Part shown: positions 14,875-22,125 of the stretch, piece after piece
Position numbering within the stretch: position 1 is the first letter of the stretch
Layout: the number at the start of each line of letters is the position of its first letter
From: Candidatus Dadabacteria bacterium UBA1144
GTDB taxonomy: Bacteria > Desulfobacterota_D > UBA1144
DNA length: 31,020 nt
Reading direction: 5' to 3'
Assembly: GCA_905181755.1 (NCBI GenBank)
Contig: CAJIYY010000004.1
Coordinates: 1-31,020 of the forward strand
The notes under the pieces: model-generated
Database searches by the model: none
The model's input: only the letters and a program-made list of their open reading frames with translations
Told to the model about the DNA's origin: nothing
Made by a program: the position numbers and the translations under genes

Positions 14875-15866
14875 AAACAAATTTAGTTAAACAAGACAAA
14901 TTCGGCTCATTAGATTATCTAGAGTTTTCATCTATAGAGCTGGGTAAATTGAGTGATGACGAAATATTAATAGAGGTCTATTGCTGTGGAATAAGCTTTG
15001 CAGATATATTGGCTGCTGAGGGTAAATATCAGGATACTCCAAATCTACCTTTTACTCCCGGTCTTGAGGTCTCTGGAGTTGTACATCAGGTAGGTAGAAA
15101 TGTTAAAGACTTTAAGTTAGGAGATGAAGTAGTGGCTCTATCCAAGTGGGGTGGTTTTTCTGAGCAAGTAAGAGTTAATAAAAGCTTTGTAATTAAGAAG
15201 TTGAAGGAAATGCCTTTTGATATTGCGGCATGTATGACTATCAACTATGGAACTTCTTATTACGCATTAATTGAAAGAGCTAGAATCAAAGCAAATGATA
15301 AAGTACTTATCCTAGGAGCTTCTGGTGGTATTGGTTTGTCGGGAATCGAGATAGCGAAAGCATTTGATTGTCATGTTACGGCAGTAGCGTCATCTCAAGA
15401 TAAGCTATCTATGTGTAAGGATTACGGCGCAGATGATTTAGTACTAACCAGAGATGATAATTTAAAAGAGTCTTTGCAGGAATTTAAAGGGAAAAAGTTT
15501 GATATTATTTATGATACGGTGGGCGGCTCTTATACTAATGATTCTTTAAGCTTTATTGAATGGGAAGGAAAACTGCTCGTAATGGGATTTGCTTCAGGGG
15601 ATATCTCAAGCATCCAAACTAACAAGATTCTTTTAAAAGGCTGTGATATTATTGGAATTTTTTGGGGACCATTTGCGAGAGGGAACAAGAACTTTAACCT
15701 CAATTGTTTAGAGGGTATTAGTGATTTGTACAATAAGGGAGCAATCAAACTCTCTAAGCCTTCAATGTTTCATATGTTGGACTTTCTTAGTCCAATGACA
15801 CAAATAAAAGAAAGAAAGTCTATCGGTAAGCTTTGTCTTTATACTGACTCTTTTAAAAGAAGGTAA
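14871..15866 (+). CDS. zinc-free quinone oxidoreductase-type MDR dehydrogenase
   Basis: A 331-residue medium-chain dehydrogenase/reductase. It has the N-terminal GroES-like domain with ISFADILAAEGKY and PFTPGLEVSGVVHQVG, and a Rossmann domain with LILGASGGIGLSGIEIAKA (about 144-162). The catalytic and structural zinc ligands of alcohol dehydrogenases are absent, which places it in the NAD(P)H:quinone reductase/zeta-crystallin group. The C terminus QIKERKSIGKLCLY matches the 'ERxxxGKxVL' family end. These enzymes reduce quinones or enones with NADPH; the physiological substrate is not predictable. Translation probably couples to the upstream nucleotidyltransferase gene through the ATGA overlap. 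Its stop codon lies inside the left arm of a transcription-terminator hairpin. Confidence 0.85.
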   Translation: MKTNLVKQDKFGSLDYLEFSSIELGKLSDDEILIEVYCCGISFADILAAEGKYQDTPNLPFTPGLEVSGVVHQVGRNVKDFKLGDEVVALSKWGGFSEQVRVNKSFVIKKLKEMPFDIAACMTINYGTSYYALIERARIKANDKVLILGASGGIGLSGIEIAKAFDCHVTAVASSQDKLSMCKDYGADDLVLTRDDNLKESLQEFKGKKFDIIYDTVGGSYTNDSLSFIEWEGKLLVMGFASGDISSIQTNKILLKGCDIIGIFWGPFARGNKNFNLNCLEGISDLYNKGAIKLSKPSMFHMLDFLSPMTQIKERKSIGKLCLYTDSFKRR

Positions 15867-15887
15867 GACTCAACCTACCTTCTTTTA
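15854..15887. terminator. hairpin terminator between convergent genes, probably bidirectional
   Basis: TAAAAGAAGGTA (15854-15865) and its exact complement TACCTTCTTTTA (15876-15887) form a 12-bp stem with a 10-base loop. The A-rich left base and T-rich right base can serve as U-tract on either strand. It sits between the oxidoreductase gene (plus) and atpE (minus, ending at 15903) and includes the oxidoreductase stop codon. It is the only convergent junction in the window with such a structure. Confidence 0.75.
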
Positions 15888-15902
15888 AGACTATAAACTT
15901 AT

Positions 15903-16217
15903 TTATATTTTACTTTGCAATAAGAATGTTATAGCAAGAGCATAGATAACTAGTGACTCAATTAAAGCTAAACCAATAATCATTGGTGTTTGAATCTGTC
16001 CAGCAGCTCCAGGATTTCTACCTATCGCATTTAAAGCAGCATCCATAGTTTTCCCCTGGCCTATAGCTCCACCTGCAGCTGCAAGACCTATACCAAGTCC
16101 AGCTCCAAGCGCTAGTCCAGAAATTGCTTCACCATCTGATGATGCAGCGTAAACTTCTGGTGTAAAAAGAAAAAGTACAGCTAACATGCTAAATGCAAAT
16201 ATTGTAAATTTCTTCAT
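15903..16217 (-). CDS. atpE: ATP synthase F0 subunit c with N-terminal leader
   Basis: The c subunit forms the membrane rotor ring of ATP synthase. The 104-residue precursor starts with a signal-peptide-like leader (about residues 1-24, cleavage likely after VYA), then two helices around the polar loop AIGRNP (about 64-69). The ion-binding Glu is E87 in GLALIESLVIYAL. Against the Na+-binding Ilyobacter ring, Gln32, Glu65, Ser66 and Tyr70 are present here (Q54, E87, S88, Y92), but Thr67 is Leu (L89). The ion is therefore undecided; Na+ is possible. A perfect AAGGAGG ribosome site (16224-16230) stands 6 bases before the ATG, fitting the high copy number of c. It is the last gene of hemL-atpZ-atpI-atpB-atpE. 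Confidence 0.93.
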   Translation of the reverse strand: MKKFTIFAFSMLAVLFLFTPEVYAASSDGEAISGLALGAGLGIGLAAAGGAIGQGKTMDAALNAIGRNPGAAGQIQTPMIIGLALIESLVIYALAITFLLQSKI

Positions 16218-16223
16218 TGTGTT

Positions 16224-16230
16224 CCTCCTT
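16224..16230 (-). promoter_or_regulatory. strong ribosome binding site of atpE
   Basis: The minus strand reads AAGGAGG, a perfect Shine-Dalgarno, 6 bases before the atpE ATG (16217). It is the best site in the window; most genes here have weak or no such site. It likely raises translation of subunit c above subunit a. Confidence 0.85.
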
Positions 16231-16234
16231 GTAT

Positions 16235-16936
16235 TTAATGATCATGACTTGTTGAAAGTGATATATATATACTTGATAAAATAGTAAAAATAAAAGCCTG
16301 CAGAAAAGAAACAAAGACACCAAGTCCTATAAAAATTGCAGGAACGATGTACGGTGTTAAGTTAGAAAAGATTTGTAAAACCAAATGATCGCCAAACATA
16401 TTCCAGAATAGTCTTAATGAAAGCGACGCGGGTCTAACAAGGTGGCTTACAACCTCAATAAAAATCATTAGAGGAGCTAAATAAATTACAGGCCCCATGA
16501 ATTGCTTAAGGTATCCAACACCATGCTCTTTGAACCCTAGGTAGTTATATGCAACAAAAATAACGAGAGAGCACGCAAGTGTGGAGTTTAAATTCTGAGA
16601 TGCAGGATAAAAGCCAGGGAATATTCCCAGCAGGTTCGAAATAAATATAAATAAGAATGAGCCTCCTAGAAGGGGAAGGAATTTCTTAGCCTTTTCTTCA
16701 CTACCAAATATATTCGTTAGTAGATCTAATAAAAAATCCAGAGCTAAAAATTCAAAAAAATTTGTAACATTAAACTTTTCTGATGGAATTATTGCGTCAT
16801 TATTTAGACAGTGTTTTTTAATTTTTAAAGAAACTGCAACTAATATGATAACTACAATTCCAGATCCAATAATATGATCAAAATTGCTTACACCTAAAAG
16901 TTCAGTCCATTGAGCATGTTCTAAAGCTGCACTCAT
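16235..16936 (-). CDS. atpB: ATP synthase F0 subunit a
   Basis: The stator a subunit forms the ion half-channels beside the c ring. The 233-residue protein has about five or six membrane helices. The essential arginine is R175 in RPASLSLRLFWNMFG, where most bacteria have SLRLFGNM; the Trp in place of Gly is uncommon. The position of E. coli Glu219 is His (H184, FGDHLVL), as in some other lineages, and the position of His245 is Gly. The last helix has the conserved Gln in FLQAFIFTILSSIY. It lies 3 bases after atpI and 17 bases before atpE. The genes for F0 b and F1 are not here, as in many deltaproteobacteria where a and c are separate from the main atp operon. Confidence 0.92.
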   Translation of the reverse strand: MSAALEHAQWTELLGVSNFDHIIGSGIVVIILVAVSLKIKKHCLNNDAIIPSEKFNVTNFFEFLALDFLLDLLTNIFGSEEKAKKFLPLLGGSFLFIFISNLLGIFPGFYPASQNLNSTLACSLVIFVAYNYLGFKEHGVGYLKQFMGPVIYLAPLMIFIEVVSHLVRPASLSLRLFWNMFGDHLVLQIFSNLTPYIVPAIFIGLGVFVSFLQAFIFTILSSIYISLSTSHDH

Positions 16937-16939
16937 ATA

Positions 16940-17278
16940 CTATTTTCCTTGATTTAGTAGAATAAACACAATTAAAATTACACTAAAACCTACTAAAAAT
17001 CCAATTAAATCTATGGATAATGTTCTTAAGACGTAAATGGCTATTCCTGCTAATACAGTTATCTTCAGAATTGTTAATATAAAGATAAAAGATTTACTTC
17101 TTTGTGTCTCCGTGAAGAATTTTGCTATGATTTGGGTGCTCTTTATATTCATATAGCTTAAAACTATTCCAACAAAAATTCCCTGAGCAAACAACTCTTT
17201 TGTGTAGAGAAAAGCTAAGTATGTGATAATTGCTAAATTTATTGAAGCAAGATTAAATAAACTATTTTTTTTTAACAT
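16940..17278 (-). CDS. atpI: ATP synthase subunit I-like membrane protein
   Basis: A 112-residue protein with about four hydrophobic segments (roughly 12-26, 30-46, 65-83 and 89-108). The GIVLSYMNIKSTQIIAKFF segment resembles the 'G-x-x-x-(S/N)-x-x-N' region of ATP-synt_I family proteins. These assist assembly of the c ring and are not part of the mature enzyme. Identification depends heavily on position: it lies directly upstream of atpB, and its start overlaps the end of the atpZ-like gene by 17 bases. Sequence alone would support only a small membrane protein. Confidence 0.72.
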   Translation of the reverse strand: MLKKNSLFNLASINLAIITYLAFLYTKELFAQGIFVGIVLSYMNIKSTQIIAKFFTETQRSKSFIFILTILKITVLAGIAIYVLRTLSIDLIGFLVGFSVILIVFILLNQGK

Positions 17279-17480
17279 TTTCAGTGCTCAATCTTTTAAG
17301 TAACCTAATCATTAAGCTAAAGCCCCCTATTGATCCTAGAATAATACCTAATATGGTAAAAATTGGTGTTTTATCATAGTATAAATCTATTTTATTACCA
17401 ATAAAAAGACCTGCAAGAATCATAATGGCTAATTCTGAGCCAATTACAATAAATTTCATCCATAAATTGCTTTTTCTCAA
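17262..17480 (-). CDS. atpZ: AtpZ-like small ATP synthase-associated protein (TTG start)
   Basis: A 72-residue protein with two membrane helices: GSELAIMILAGLFIGNKIDLYY, then PIFTILGIILGSIGGFSLMIRL. The pattern G-x-E/L...G-x-x-x-G-x-x-x-D...P-x-F-x-x-x-G-x-x-x-G matches the AtpZ (F1F0 'gene 1') family, which sits with AtpI in atp operons and has been linked to Mg2+/Ca2+ transport or assembly. The start is TTG 17480, directly abutting the hemL TAA, with AGGG about 10 bases upstream; an internal ATG at 17459 lacks a ribosome site. It overlaps atpI by 17 bases. Confidence 0.72.
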   Translation of the reverse strand: MRKSNLWMKFIVIGSELAIMILAGLFIGNKIDLYYDKTPIFTILGIILGSIGGFSLMIRLLKRLSTENVKKK

Positions 17481-18773
17481 TTATTTTAACCCTAATATCT
17501 TAAAACTTTGCTTTAAAGCAACAAGAGTTTGAGTTATATCTTTATTGGTATGAGAAGCGGATATAAACATTGCTTCAAATTGTGATGGTGGAATCATGAT
17601 TCCAGATGAAAATAATTTAGAAAATAATTTTCCGTACAGTTTTGTATCACATTTCAATACATCTCTGTAATTCTTAACAGATTCTTGATTTGTGATAAAA
17701 AAAGTGAGCAGTGACCCTAGTTGGTTAATTTTGATGGATTTCAGGTTTAGGTCGTTAACCTCATTCATTATCCGAGCAGCTTTTCTTTCCATATCTTTAT
17801 ATACTCTGCTCTCATTTTTTTCTAAAAGCTCAATTGTCTTAATTCCTGCAGCAACTGCAACTGGATTTCCTGACAAAGTACCTGCATGATAGACCGGACC
17901 TAATGGTGAAAGCATAGACATGATATCTTTTTTCCCTCCAAAAGCACCTATTGGGAAACCGCCGCCAATAATTTTTCCTATGCATGTAATGTCGGGCTTT
18001 AAATTGTAGTATTTTTGTGCTCCGCCAATCGAGAGCCTGAAACCTGTAATGACCTCATCAAAAATAACTAGTGATTTGTTTGCATGGGCAAGCTCTATAA
18101 CTTTTTTAAGAAATTGATTTTCAGGTATGATGACTCCCATATTTGCGGGAACAGGCTCTAGAATAATGGCTGCTACTTTATTTTTATTTTTCTTGAATAT
18201 TCTTTCAAGGTTTTCGAAATTATTAAATTCTGAGATTAATGTATGTTTGGTGAAATCTTTTGGAACACCCGGAGAGGATGGTGATCCAAATGTTGTGAGC
18301 CCTGAACCAGCTTTAACTAAAAGGTGATCAACGTGACCATGATAACACCCTTCAAATTTTATAATTTTATCTCTTTTCGTGAATGCTCTGGCAAGCCTTA
18401 TGGCGCTCATTGTCGCCTCTGTACCAGAGCTAGTTAGTCTAGTCATCTCCATTGTGGGGATTTTAGATTTTATGAGATTAGCAAGCTTGATTTCATTTTT
18501 ATGGCAAGCACCGAAAGTTGTACCATGTCCAATTGCTTTAATAGCAGCCTCAGCAATCTCTTTTTTAGAATGACCAAATATAAGAGGACCAAAAGAGTTT
18601 ATGTAATCTATGTATTGATTTCCATCTTCATCAAACAGGTATGAGCCCTTCGCTCTTTTTATATAAACAGGAGATGCTCCAACAGCATTAAAAGATCTAA
18701 CTGGGCTATTGACTCCACCAGGTATAACTTTCTTGGCATTTTTAAACATCAGATTAGATTTGGATGTTTTCAT
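17481..18773 (-). CDS. hemL: glutamate-1-semialdehyde 2,1-aminomutase
   Basis: HemL converts glutamate-1-semialdehyde to 5-aminolevulinate in the C5 route to haem and cobamides, in the cytoplasm with PLP. ATG 18773 gives 430 residues; a GTG at 18779 would add two. Landmarks are FKNAKKVIPGGVNSPVRSF at the start, LTSSGTEATMSAIRLAR (PLP phosphate), FEGCYHGHVDHLL, VIFDEVITGFRL (the Asp that binds the PLP ring nitrogen), and the PLP lysine in CIGKIIGGGFPIGA (about residue 267). HAGTLSGNPVAVAAG closes the active site. It leads the atpZ-atpI-atpB-atpE genes, an arrangement I recall from Geobacter-type deltaproteobacteria. It is divergent from ispE; a TTGACA hexamer occurs on its strand at 18808-18813, but I see no matching -10. 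Confidence 0.95.
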   Translation of the reverse strand: MKTSKSNLMFKNAKKVIPGGVNSPVRSFNAVGASPVYIKRAKGSYLFDEDGNQYIDYINSFGPLIFGHSKKEIAEAAIKAIGHGTTFGACHKNEIKLANLIKSKIPTMEMTRLTSSGTEATMSAIRLARAFTKRDKIIKFEGCYHGHVDHLLVKAGSGLTTFGSPSSPGVPKDFTKHTLISEFNNFENLERIFKKNKNKVAAIILEPVPANMGVIIPENQFLKKVIELAHANKSLVIFDEVITGFRLSIGGAQKYYNLKPDITCIGKIIGGGFPIGAFGGKKDIMSMLSPLGPVYHAGTLSGNPVAVAAGIKTIELLEKNESRVYKDMERKAARIMNEVNDLNLKSIKINQLGSLLTFFITNQESVKNYRDVLKCDTKLYGKLFSKLFSSGIMIPPSQFEAMFISASHTNKDITQTLVALKQSFKILGLK

Positions 18774-18831
18774 CTTCACATATTAAACAAAACCTAAAAT
18801 TATGATATGTCAAGGATTGTATAAGGTAATT

Positions 18832-18860
18832 TTGTTTAATTGATACTTGTGGTATATAAA
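18832..18860 (+). promoter_or_regulatory. candidate promoter giving a leaderless ispE transcript
   Basis: TTGTTT (18832-18837), a 17-base spacer and TATAAA (18855-18860) lie in the gap between hemL and ispE. Transcription would begin near 18866-18868, that is at or within two bases of the ispE ATG (18868), leaving no leader. No Shine-Dalgarno precedes that ATG, which agrees. Confidence 0.4.
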
Positions 18861-18867
18861 AACAATA

Positions 18868-19755
18868 ATGATCGAGAAGATTAAAGTCCTATCACCGGCT
18901 AAAATTAATTTAGATTTGCTTATTCTAAATAAAAGAGAGGACAGCTATCACAATATCAGTTCTTTAATCCAACCGATTGATTTTTATGACGAAATCTCTA
19001 TAGAGCTATCGAGTGGCAAGAACCTAGTTGAACTGAACTTCCCAGGAAATATAGTTAGCTTTGATGACAACCTTATTGTTAAAGCAGCATTAAAATTTTT
19101 AACTTACTTTCAGATTAACCGACCCATTAGGATATCAGTAAAAAAAAGAATCCCATTAGGTTCTGGATTAGGGGGAGGTAGTAGCAATGCGGCTTCGACC
19201 CTTATTGGTCTTTCAAAGTTGTTCCAGATTGATGACTTTGCTGCTTTAAGCAACATTGCCTTAGAGTTAGGTTCAGATGTTCCCTTTTTTCTGTACTCGA
19301 GAACTTCAAGAGTTTCAGGTAGGGGCGAAATTGTAGAGCCTTTTGAAATAAAAAAAAAGATTAACTACCTCCTTATTCTGCCTGGGATCCATTCGGATAC
19401 TCGTTCTCTCTATGACTTGTGGGACAATCAGGAAGAAAGAAGTAAAAGGATCGATAATTGCAACACGAATTGGCACATAAACAAAGAGTCTTTGATTAAT
19501 GGAAAGAAATTTGTTCTACAAAATGACTTCACTCCCTTATTGATTTCTACTAATAGTATTTATTTAGAGATATTTGATGTACTAAAGGGGCTAGGTCTTG
19601 ACTCCTATTCAATTACTGGGAGCGGATCAACTATCTTCTGCGTGATTGATGACAATCAGGATTGTAGAGAAATAATAAAATATATTGAATCTTCTGGGGA
19701 TTTTTCAACTATAAAGGCTGAGTCATTTGAAGGCTGGCATTTTACCTTTGATTGA
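18868..19755 (+). CDS. ispE: 4-diphosphocytidyl-2-C-methyl-D-erythritol kinase
   Basis: IspE phosphorylates CDP-methylerythritol in the non-mevalonate isoprenoid pathway, a GHMP-family kinase. ATG 18868 gives 295 residues beginning MIEKIKVLSPAKINLDL, the family's typical start with the substrate-contacting Lys; a TTG at 18847 would lie before the proposed promoter -10 and is unlikely. The ATP-binding PLGSGLGGGSSNAAST is at about residues 97-112, and the third GHMP motif is SITGSGSTIFCVI near residue 250. GSDVPFF contains the catalytic Asp. It supplies precursors for the polyprenyl synthase at 6736. The tRNA-Gln gene follows 33 bases later with its own likely promoter. Confidence 0.94.
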   Translation: MIEKIKVLSPAKINLDLLILNKREDSYHNISSLIQPIDFYDEISIELSSGKNLVELNFPGNIVSFDDNLIVKAALKFLTYFQINRPIRISVKKRIPLGSGLGGGSSNAASTLIGLSKLFQIDDFAALSNIALELGSDVPFFLYSRTSRVSGRGEIVEPFEIKKKINYLLILPGIHSDTRSLYDLWDNQEERSKRIDNCNTNWHINKESLINGKKFVLQNDFTPLLISTNSIYLEIFDVLKGLGLDSYSITGSGSTIFCVIDDNQDCREIIKYIESSGDFSTIKAESFEGWHFTFD

Positions 19756-19779
19756 AATTATAATTTTCTTCTGTATCCT
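19752..19779 (+). promoter_or_regulatory. candidate promoter of tRNA-Gln
   Basis: TTGAAA (19752-19757) overlaps the ispE stop codon. After 16 bases comes TATCCT (19774-19779). The predicted start, about 19786, is three bases before the mature tRNA 5' end. The placement supports it although the -10 has two mismatches. Confidence 0.4.
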
Positions 19780-19788
19780 GTTAAGGAT

Positions 19789-19859
19789 TGGCCCGTCGTC
19801 TAATGGCAGGACTCTTGGTTTTGGTCCAAGTAATGGAGGTTCGACCCCTTCCGGGCCAG
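19789..19859 (+). tRNA. tRNA-Gln (anticodon TTG)
   Basis: A complete cloverleaf can be drawn. The acceptor is TGGCCCG (19789-19795) with CGGGCCA (19852-19858) and discriminator G19859. The D stem is GTC/GAC, and the anticodon stem CTTGG (19814-19818) with CCAAG (19826-19830) encloses loop TTTTGGT with anticodon TTG at 19821-19823. A 4-base variable loop follows, and the T stem GGAGG/CCTTC has loop TTCGACC. The 3' CCA is not encoded (GTTTTT follows), so it must be added after transcription. Confidence 0.96.
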
Positions 19860-19931
19860 TTTTTGTATACTTATCAATTTAAAAATTGTATAATTAGCTC
19901 GATTAATTTTATATAAACAAAGGTTTTTATT

Positions 19932-21062
19932 ATGAGTTCTAACGAACATGAAGTGAATCAATCAGAGAATAAAGATGATTCCACCAATAATGATTTAGAT
20001 GACAAAGCCCTCTTGGAGGAGTATCAAAAAACTACTCTGAAAGGTGCTGGTAAATCTAAAAAAAAGGATTGGGTTCCCGACGAGCAGTACAGATTGCTTT
20101 ATGTATATTTCAAAGATATGTCTTTGGAACCACTATTAAAATCTAAACAAGAGGTAGAAGTCTCCGCAAAAATAAAAAAATCTGAACTTCACGCTTTAAC
20201 ATATACGGAGTTGTTAGAGAAAGTGAAATCATCTAAAATAACTCCTACACAGAAGAAGAAACTCCTTTCTCTTAAGGGTGGCCAGAAAAGGCGGGTTGCC
20301 GAAGTAGAGGGTTACATAAGGGCATATACAAATCTTGCAAATTCATTAAAGGAAAGATTTGTTAAAGCGAACTTAAGACTTGTTGTCAGCATAGCAAAGA
20401 GATATATAGGTAGAGGACTAGCTCTTCAAGATTTAATTCAAGAGGGGAATGTAGGTCTAATGAGAGCTGTTGAGAGATTTGATCATACGAAAGGTTTTAA
20501 ATTTTCTACTTATGCTTCGTGGTGGATTCACCAGGCCATTTCCAGAGCATTGTTAGACCAAACAAGAACTATTAGAGTTCCTGTTTATGTGCTTGAGCAG
20601 GCAAGTAAAGTATTTAAGGCTAGCACAGCTTTACAGAAAGATTTAGGAAGAAAACCAACCCCTACAGAAATTGCTGAGAAAGTAGGAATCTCAATAGATG
20701 GCGTTAAAAGGATTTTGGAGTCCACAAATGAGGTTATCCAATTAGATACTCCAGTTTTTGATGGAGAGAAGGCAACTTTGCTTGACTTTATTCCTGATGA
20801 GGGATCACCGGTACCTGATAAGATTGTTGCGGAGAGTTCTTTAACCGAAAGAATCAAAGGGGCGCTTAAGTCTCTAACTCCTAGAGAAGAAGAGATTATT
20901 AAGATGAGATTTGGTATCGACATGGAAAGTACTTACACCCTAGATGAGATAGGAAAGAAGTTTGATTTAACTAGGGAACGTATTAGACAAATAGAAAAAA
21001 AGGCATTGGAGAAATTAGCTAAATCTGATGTTGGCGATGTTCTTCACAGTTTTCTAGAATAG
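19932..21062 (+). CDS. RNA polymerase sigma factor, RpoD/SigA (group 1/2) type
   Basis: A sigma-70-family factor of 376 residues. In order: an acidic N-terminal tail (1-35); region 1.2 from about 55 (YVYFKDMSLEPLLKSKQEVE); a lysine-rich stretch (82-125) of no known motif; region 2 from about 145 (ANLRLVVSIAKRYIGRGL, DLIQEGNVGLMRAVERFD); region 2.4 FSTYASWWIHQAISRALLDQ (191-210); region 3 (about 220-290); and region 4 with TLDEIGKKFDLTRERIRQIEKKALEKL (336-362). Region 1.1 is absent. E. coli residues Gln437 and Arg441 of 2.4 are kept, while Arg436 is His and Thr440 is Ser. It could be the primary factor or an RpoS-like one. A perfect TATAAT is at 19889-19894, but its nearest -35 (TTGTAT, 19863-19868) is 20 bases away. 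AAAGG lies before the ATG. Confidence 0.88.
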   Translation: MSSNEHEVNQSENKDDSTNNDLDDKALLEEYQKTTLKGAGKSKKKDWVPDEQYRLLYVYFKDMSLEPLLKSKQEVEVSAKIKKSELHALTYTELLEKVKSSKITPTQKKKLLSLKGGQKRRVAEVEGYIRAYTNLANSLKERFVKANLRLVVSIAKRYIGRGLALQDLIQEGNVGLMRAVERFDHTKGFKFSTYASWWIHQAISRALLDQTRTIRVPVYVLEQASKVFKASTALQKDLGRKPTPTEIAEKVGISIDGVKRILESTNEVIQLDTPVFDGEKATLLDFIPDEGSPVPDKIVAESSLTERIKGALKSLTPREEEIIKMRFGIDMESTYTLDEIGKKFDLTRERIRQIEKKALEKLAKSDVGDVLHSFLE

Positions 21063-21072
21063 GAGTCTTAGT

Positions 21073-22125
21073 ATGAATAAAATTAAGTTTGGATTAGTTC
21101 CGCCTATGCCTGGGGCCGATAGTCAAGGTCTTTTAGATTTCTGTGTTAAGGCTGATAAGTTAGGTTTTGATAGCCTTTGGTTTCCAGACCATCTTGCTTT
21201 CATTGCCCCTAGCCCTGCCTATGAAGCATGGAGTATAGCCGCGGCAATATCTCAATTAACAAGTAATATTATCATAGGAGCGACTTCGGATCCTCATAGA
21301 AACCACCCCGCAGTTTTCGCTCAGAGGCTTGCAACAGTAGATCATCTTTCGAAAGGAAGAGTTGCCCTAGGCTTAGGTGTTGGAGAGTCTATGAACACGG
21401 ATGCTTATGGAATTCCTTGGGATAAACCATTCGAGAGAATGATTGAATCAATTGATATAATGAAACTTCTATGGTCGACTAAGGAAAATGTAGACTATAA
21501 GGGAGATTTTTTTAATTTAGATAAGGCTTCGTTATTGTTAAACTTGTACAACGATAGGAAGAGTGTTCCTTTTTATTTCGCAACACACACTGATAAGGGT
21601 CTAGATTTGGTAGGAAAAATGGGAGATGGATGGATGCCCTTAGATTTAACTCCTAATCTTTATAAGGATTCCTTGGATAAAATAGAACAATCCGCAATAA
21701 ATGCAGGCAGAACACTAGAAGATATAGATTCCACTTTGTGGGTTTTTACTTCACTGGGGGAGAATGAGGATGAAGCCTATAAGACCTTAGAGCCTTTTAG
21801 GTATGTTTGCATTATGCAAGATCAACTAAAGAAAGCTGGGTATGATATTGATATTCCAGAAGAATATAAGGGCCTTAATTACTTCAATATAACGCCGACC
21901 GACGAAGACAAGAAGCAGAAGTTTAGGGACATGGGAAAATTTTTTCCAAGAGAGGCTGTTATAGATTTTACTATTACAGGTTCGAAGAAAGCTTGTATTG
22001 AGAAGATAGAGAAGTATGTGGAGAAGGGAGTTAAACATTTCGTTCTCTTCCACTATTTCAGTCCTGACCCAGTCTTAGCTATGGAAACTTACGCAAAAGA
22101 TATAATTCCATATTTTAATTCGTAG
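21073..22125 (+). CDS. luciferase-like monooxygenase family oxidoreductase, possibly F420-dependent
   Basis: A 350-residue bacterial-luciferase-like TIM barrel. Typical parts are FGLVPPMPGADSQGLLDFCVKA at the start, LWFPDHLAF, IIIGATSDPHRNHPAVFAQRLATVDHLSKGRVALGLGVGE, PFERMIESIDIMKLLW, and an active-site region FATHTDKGLDLVGKMGDGW. The layout resembles F420-dependent methylenetetrahydromethanopterin reductases (Mer) and related F420 enzymes more than FMN monooxygenases, but the cofactor cannot be decided by eye. The probable CofH tail at 1-158 is mild support for F420. The ATG has a good ribosome site (AGGAG, 21061-21065) that overlaps the sigma factor stop codon, so the two are likely cotranscribed. 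Its end overlaps the convergent binding-protein gene by 11 bases. Substrate unknown. Confidence 0.8.
   Translation: MNKIKFGLVPPMPGADSQGLLDFCVKADKLGFDSLWFPDHLAFIAPSPAYEAWSIAAAISQLTSNIIIGATSDPHRNHPAVFAQRLATVDHLSKGRVALGLGVGESMNTDAYGIPWDKPFERMIESIDIMKLLWSTKENVDYKGDFFNLDKASLLLNLYNDRKSVPFYFATHTDKGLDLVGKMGDGWMPLDLTPNLYKDSLDKIEQSAINAGRTLEDIDSTLWVFTSLGENEDEAYKTLEPFRYVCIMQDQLKKAGYDIDIPEEYKGLNYFNITPTDEDKKQKFRDMGKFFPREAVIDFTITGSKKACIEKIEKYVEKGVKHFVLFHYFSPDPVLAMETYAKDIIPYFNS

Noticed and set aside
17692..18573. Several open frames of 60-70 codons on the plus strand across hemL, and similar antisense frames over argC, fbp, the sigma factor, the carboxylase genes and coaE.
   Set aside because: They lie wholly inside genes with strong family matches on the other strand and show no recognisable protein features or ribosome sites.
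19860..19864. T-run directly after tRNA-Gln as an intrinsic terminator.
   Set aside because: There is no separate hairpin before it apart from the tRNA itself; the evidence is too thin to annotate.
19875..19888. Palindrome CAATTT-AA-AAATTG just before a perfect TATAAT upstream of the sigma factor gene, a possible operator.
   Set aside because: Composed only of A/T-rich sequence in a very AT-rich region; chance is likely, and no second copy was noticed.
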